A stretch of DNA of 20,281 nucleotides from JAWLHA01 sp041690535. Lineage in GTDB: Bacteria > Pseudomonadota > Gammaproteobacteria > Thiohalomonadales > Thiohalomonadaceae. Below, one piece after another: positions 20,060-20,281 of this stretch. A model generated the notes under the pieces. The model was not told the origin of the DNA, did no database searches, and saw only the letters and a program-made list of their open reading frames with translations. The stretch spans positions 1 to 20,281 of the forward strand of contig JAWLHA010000074.1 of assembly GCA_041690535.1 (NCBI GenBank), read 5' to 3'. The translations under genes were made by a program, and so were the position numbers. Position 1 is the first letter of the stretch. Each line of letters starts with the position of its first letter.

Positions 20060-20281
20060 CGTCCAGAGACCCTTTTGTGCCGTAATCTCACGCTCCGCGG
20101 GTCCGTGCGCCTACCCATGCGTATAGAAGCGTTCATCGGTGGAATCAAGCCGGGCCGTGCTAGGCAGGGTAAACACATACTTACGTCACGGCCGTGCTGT
20201 GAGCGATGTAAGTCCTTGAAAGCAGGTGCGCTGTGAATACATCCCTGTACGCTCGACGGCCGCGTCCATGCGGCCGACGAC
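20060..20281. other. Upstream region of the hydrolase gene at the window edge
   Basis: A 222-base stretch with no coding frame that I trust. It contains an R1 repeat from 20168 and, near 20060-20090, the disputed start of the hydrolase. The last 27 bases after the repeat (to 20281) are GC-rich, with an inverted pair GGCCG...CGGCC. No promoter stands out. Confidence 0.4.
20168..20254 (+). repeat. R1 dispersed repeat, copy 3
   Basis: The best-preserved R1 copy: GGTAAACACATACTTACGTC, then the perfect palindrome CACGGCCGTG (20187-20196), CTGTGAGCGATGTAAGTCC and, at the end, CTGTGAATACATCCCTGTAC. It is 87 bases, the same as the other two good copies. The repeat may extend past 20254 toward the window end. 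Confidence 0.8.

Overview
The window looks like a chromosomal segment of a high-GC gammaproteobacterium. The EfpL/YeiP-type translation factor, YceH, an ElyC/YdcF-type protein, a MipA/OmpV porin and an aryl-polyene (APE) locus all point that way; a Chromatiales-like lineage is a guess from overall character only. No rRNA, tRNA, CRISPR array or replication origin was seen.

Region 1 (1-1375) is mobile. The right end of an IS66-type element (1-98) cuts a small NTF2-like gene. Behind it are two integron attC-like sites (234-339 and about 957-1046, both in minus orientation) that bracket an unfamiliar one-membrane-segment gene (358-921) and follow a doubtful second cassette ORF (1057-1311). No integrase gene is visible. 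Region 2 (1457-4596, minus strand) holds conserved housekeeping-type genes: a GIY-YIG protein and YceH in one unit, EfpL/YeiP, and a METTL25/RRNAD1-like methyltransferase.

Region 3 (4948-6906, plus strand) carries an O-methyltransferase-fold protein and an uncharacterised lipoprotein, separated by repeat-rich spacers. Region 4 (7006-17077, minus strand) is the centrepiece: a tightly overlapping 12-gene APE operon. In transcription order it encodes an ACP, a COG4648 membrane protein, an AMP ligase (ApeH), a dehydratase (ApeI), a lysophospholipid-type acyltransferase, a LolA-like carrier, an MMPL exporter, a ketosynthase (ApeO), a chain-length-factor-like partner (ApeC), a second dehydratase (ApeP), a ketoreductase (ApeQ) and a family 2 glycosyltransferase. 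Together they would activate an aryl acid, extend and dehydrate it on the ACP, and attach and export the polyene to the outer membrane. The locus appears minimal: no thioesterase, second ACP, extra ketosynthase, ammonia lyase or DUF3261 lipoprotein is present. Region 5 (17510-20059) has a DUF218 protein, a MipA/OmpV porin and an alpha/beta-hydrolase lipoprotein; the last two overlap tail to tail.

The spacers hold two dispersed repeat families. One has three members with GTAACTAYTC inverted ends, about 8-bp flanking duplications and unrelated hairpin cores; its GTAA ends and 8-bp duplications resemble those of IS66 elements. The other ('R1', about 87 bp) has three good copies and two degraded ones, and one degraded copy appears to be split by a member of the first family.
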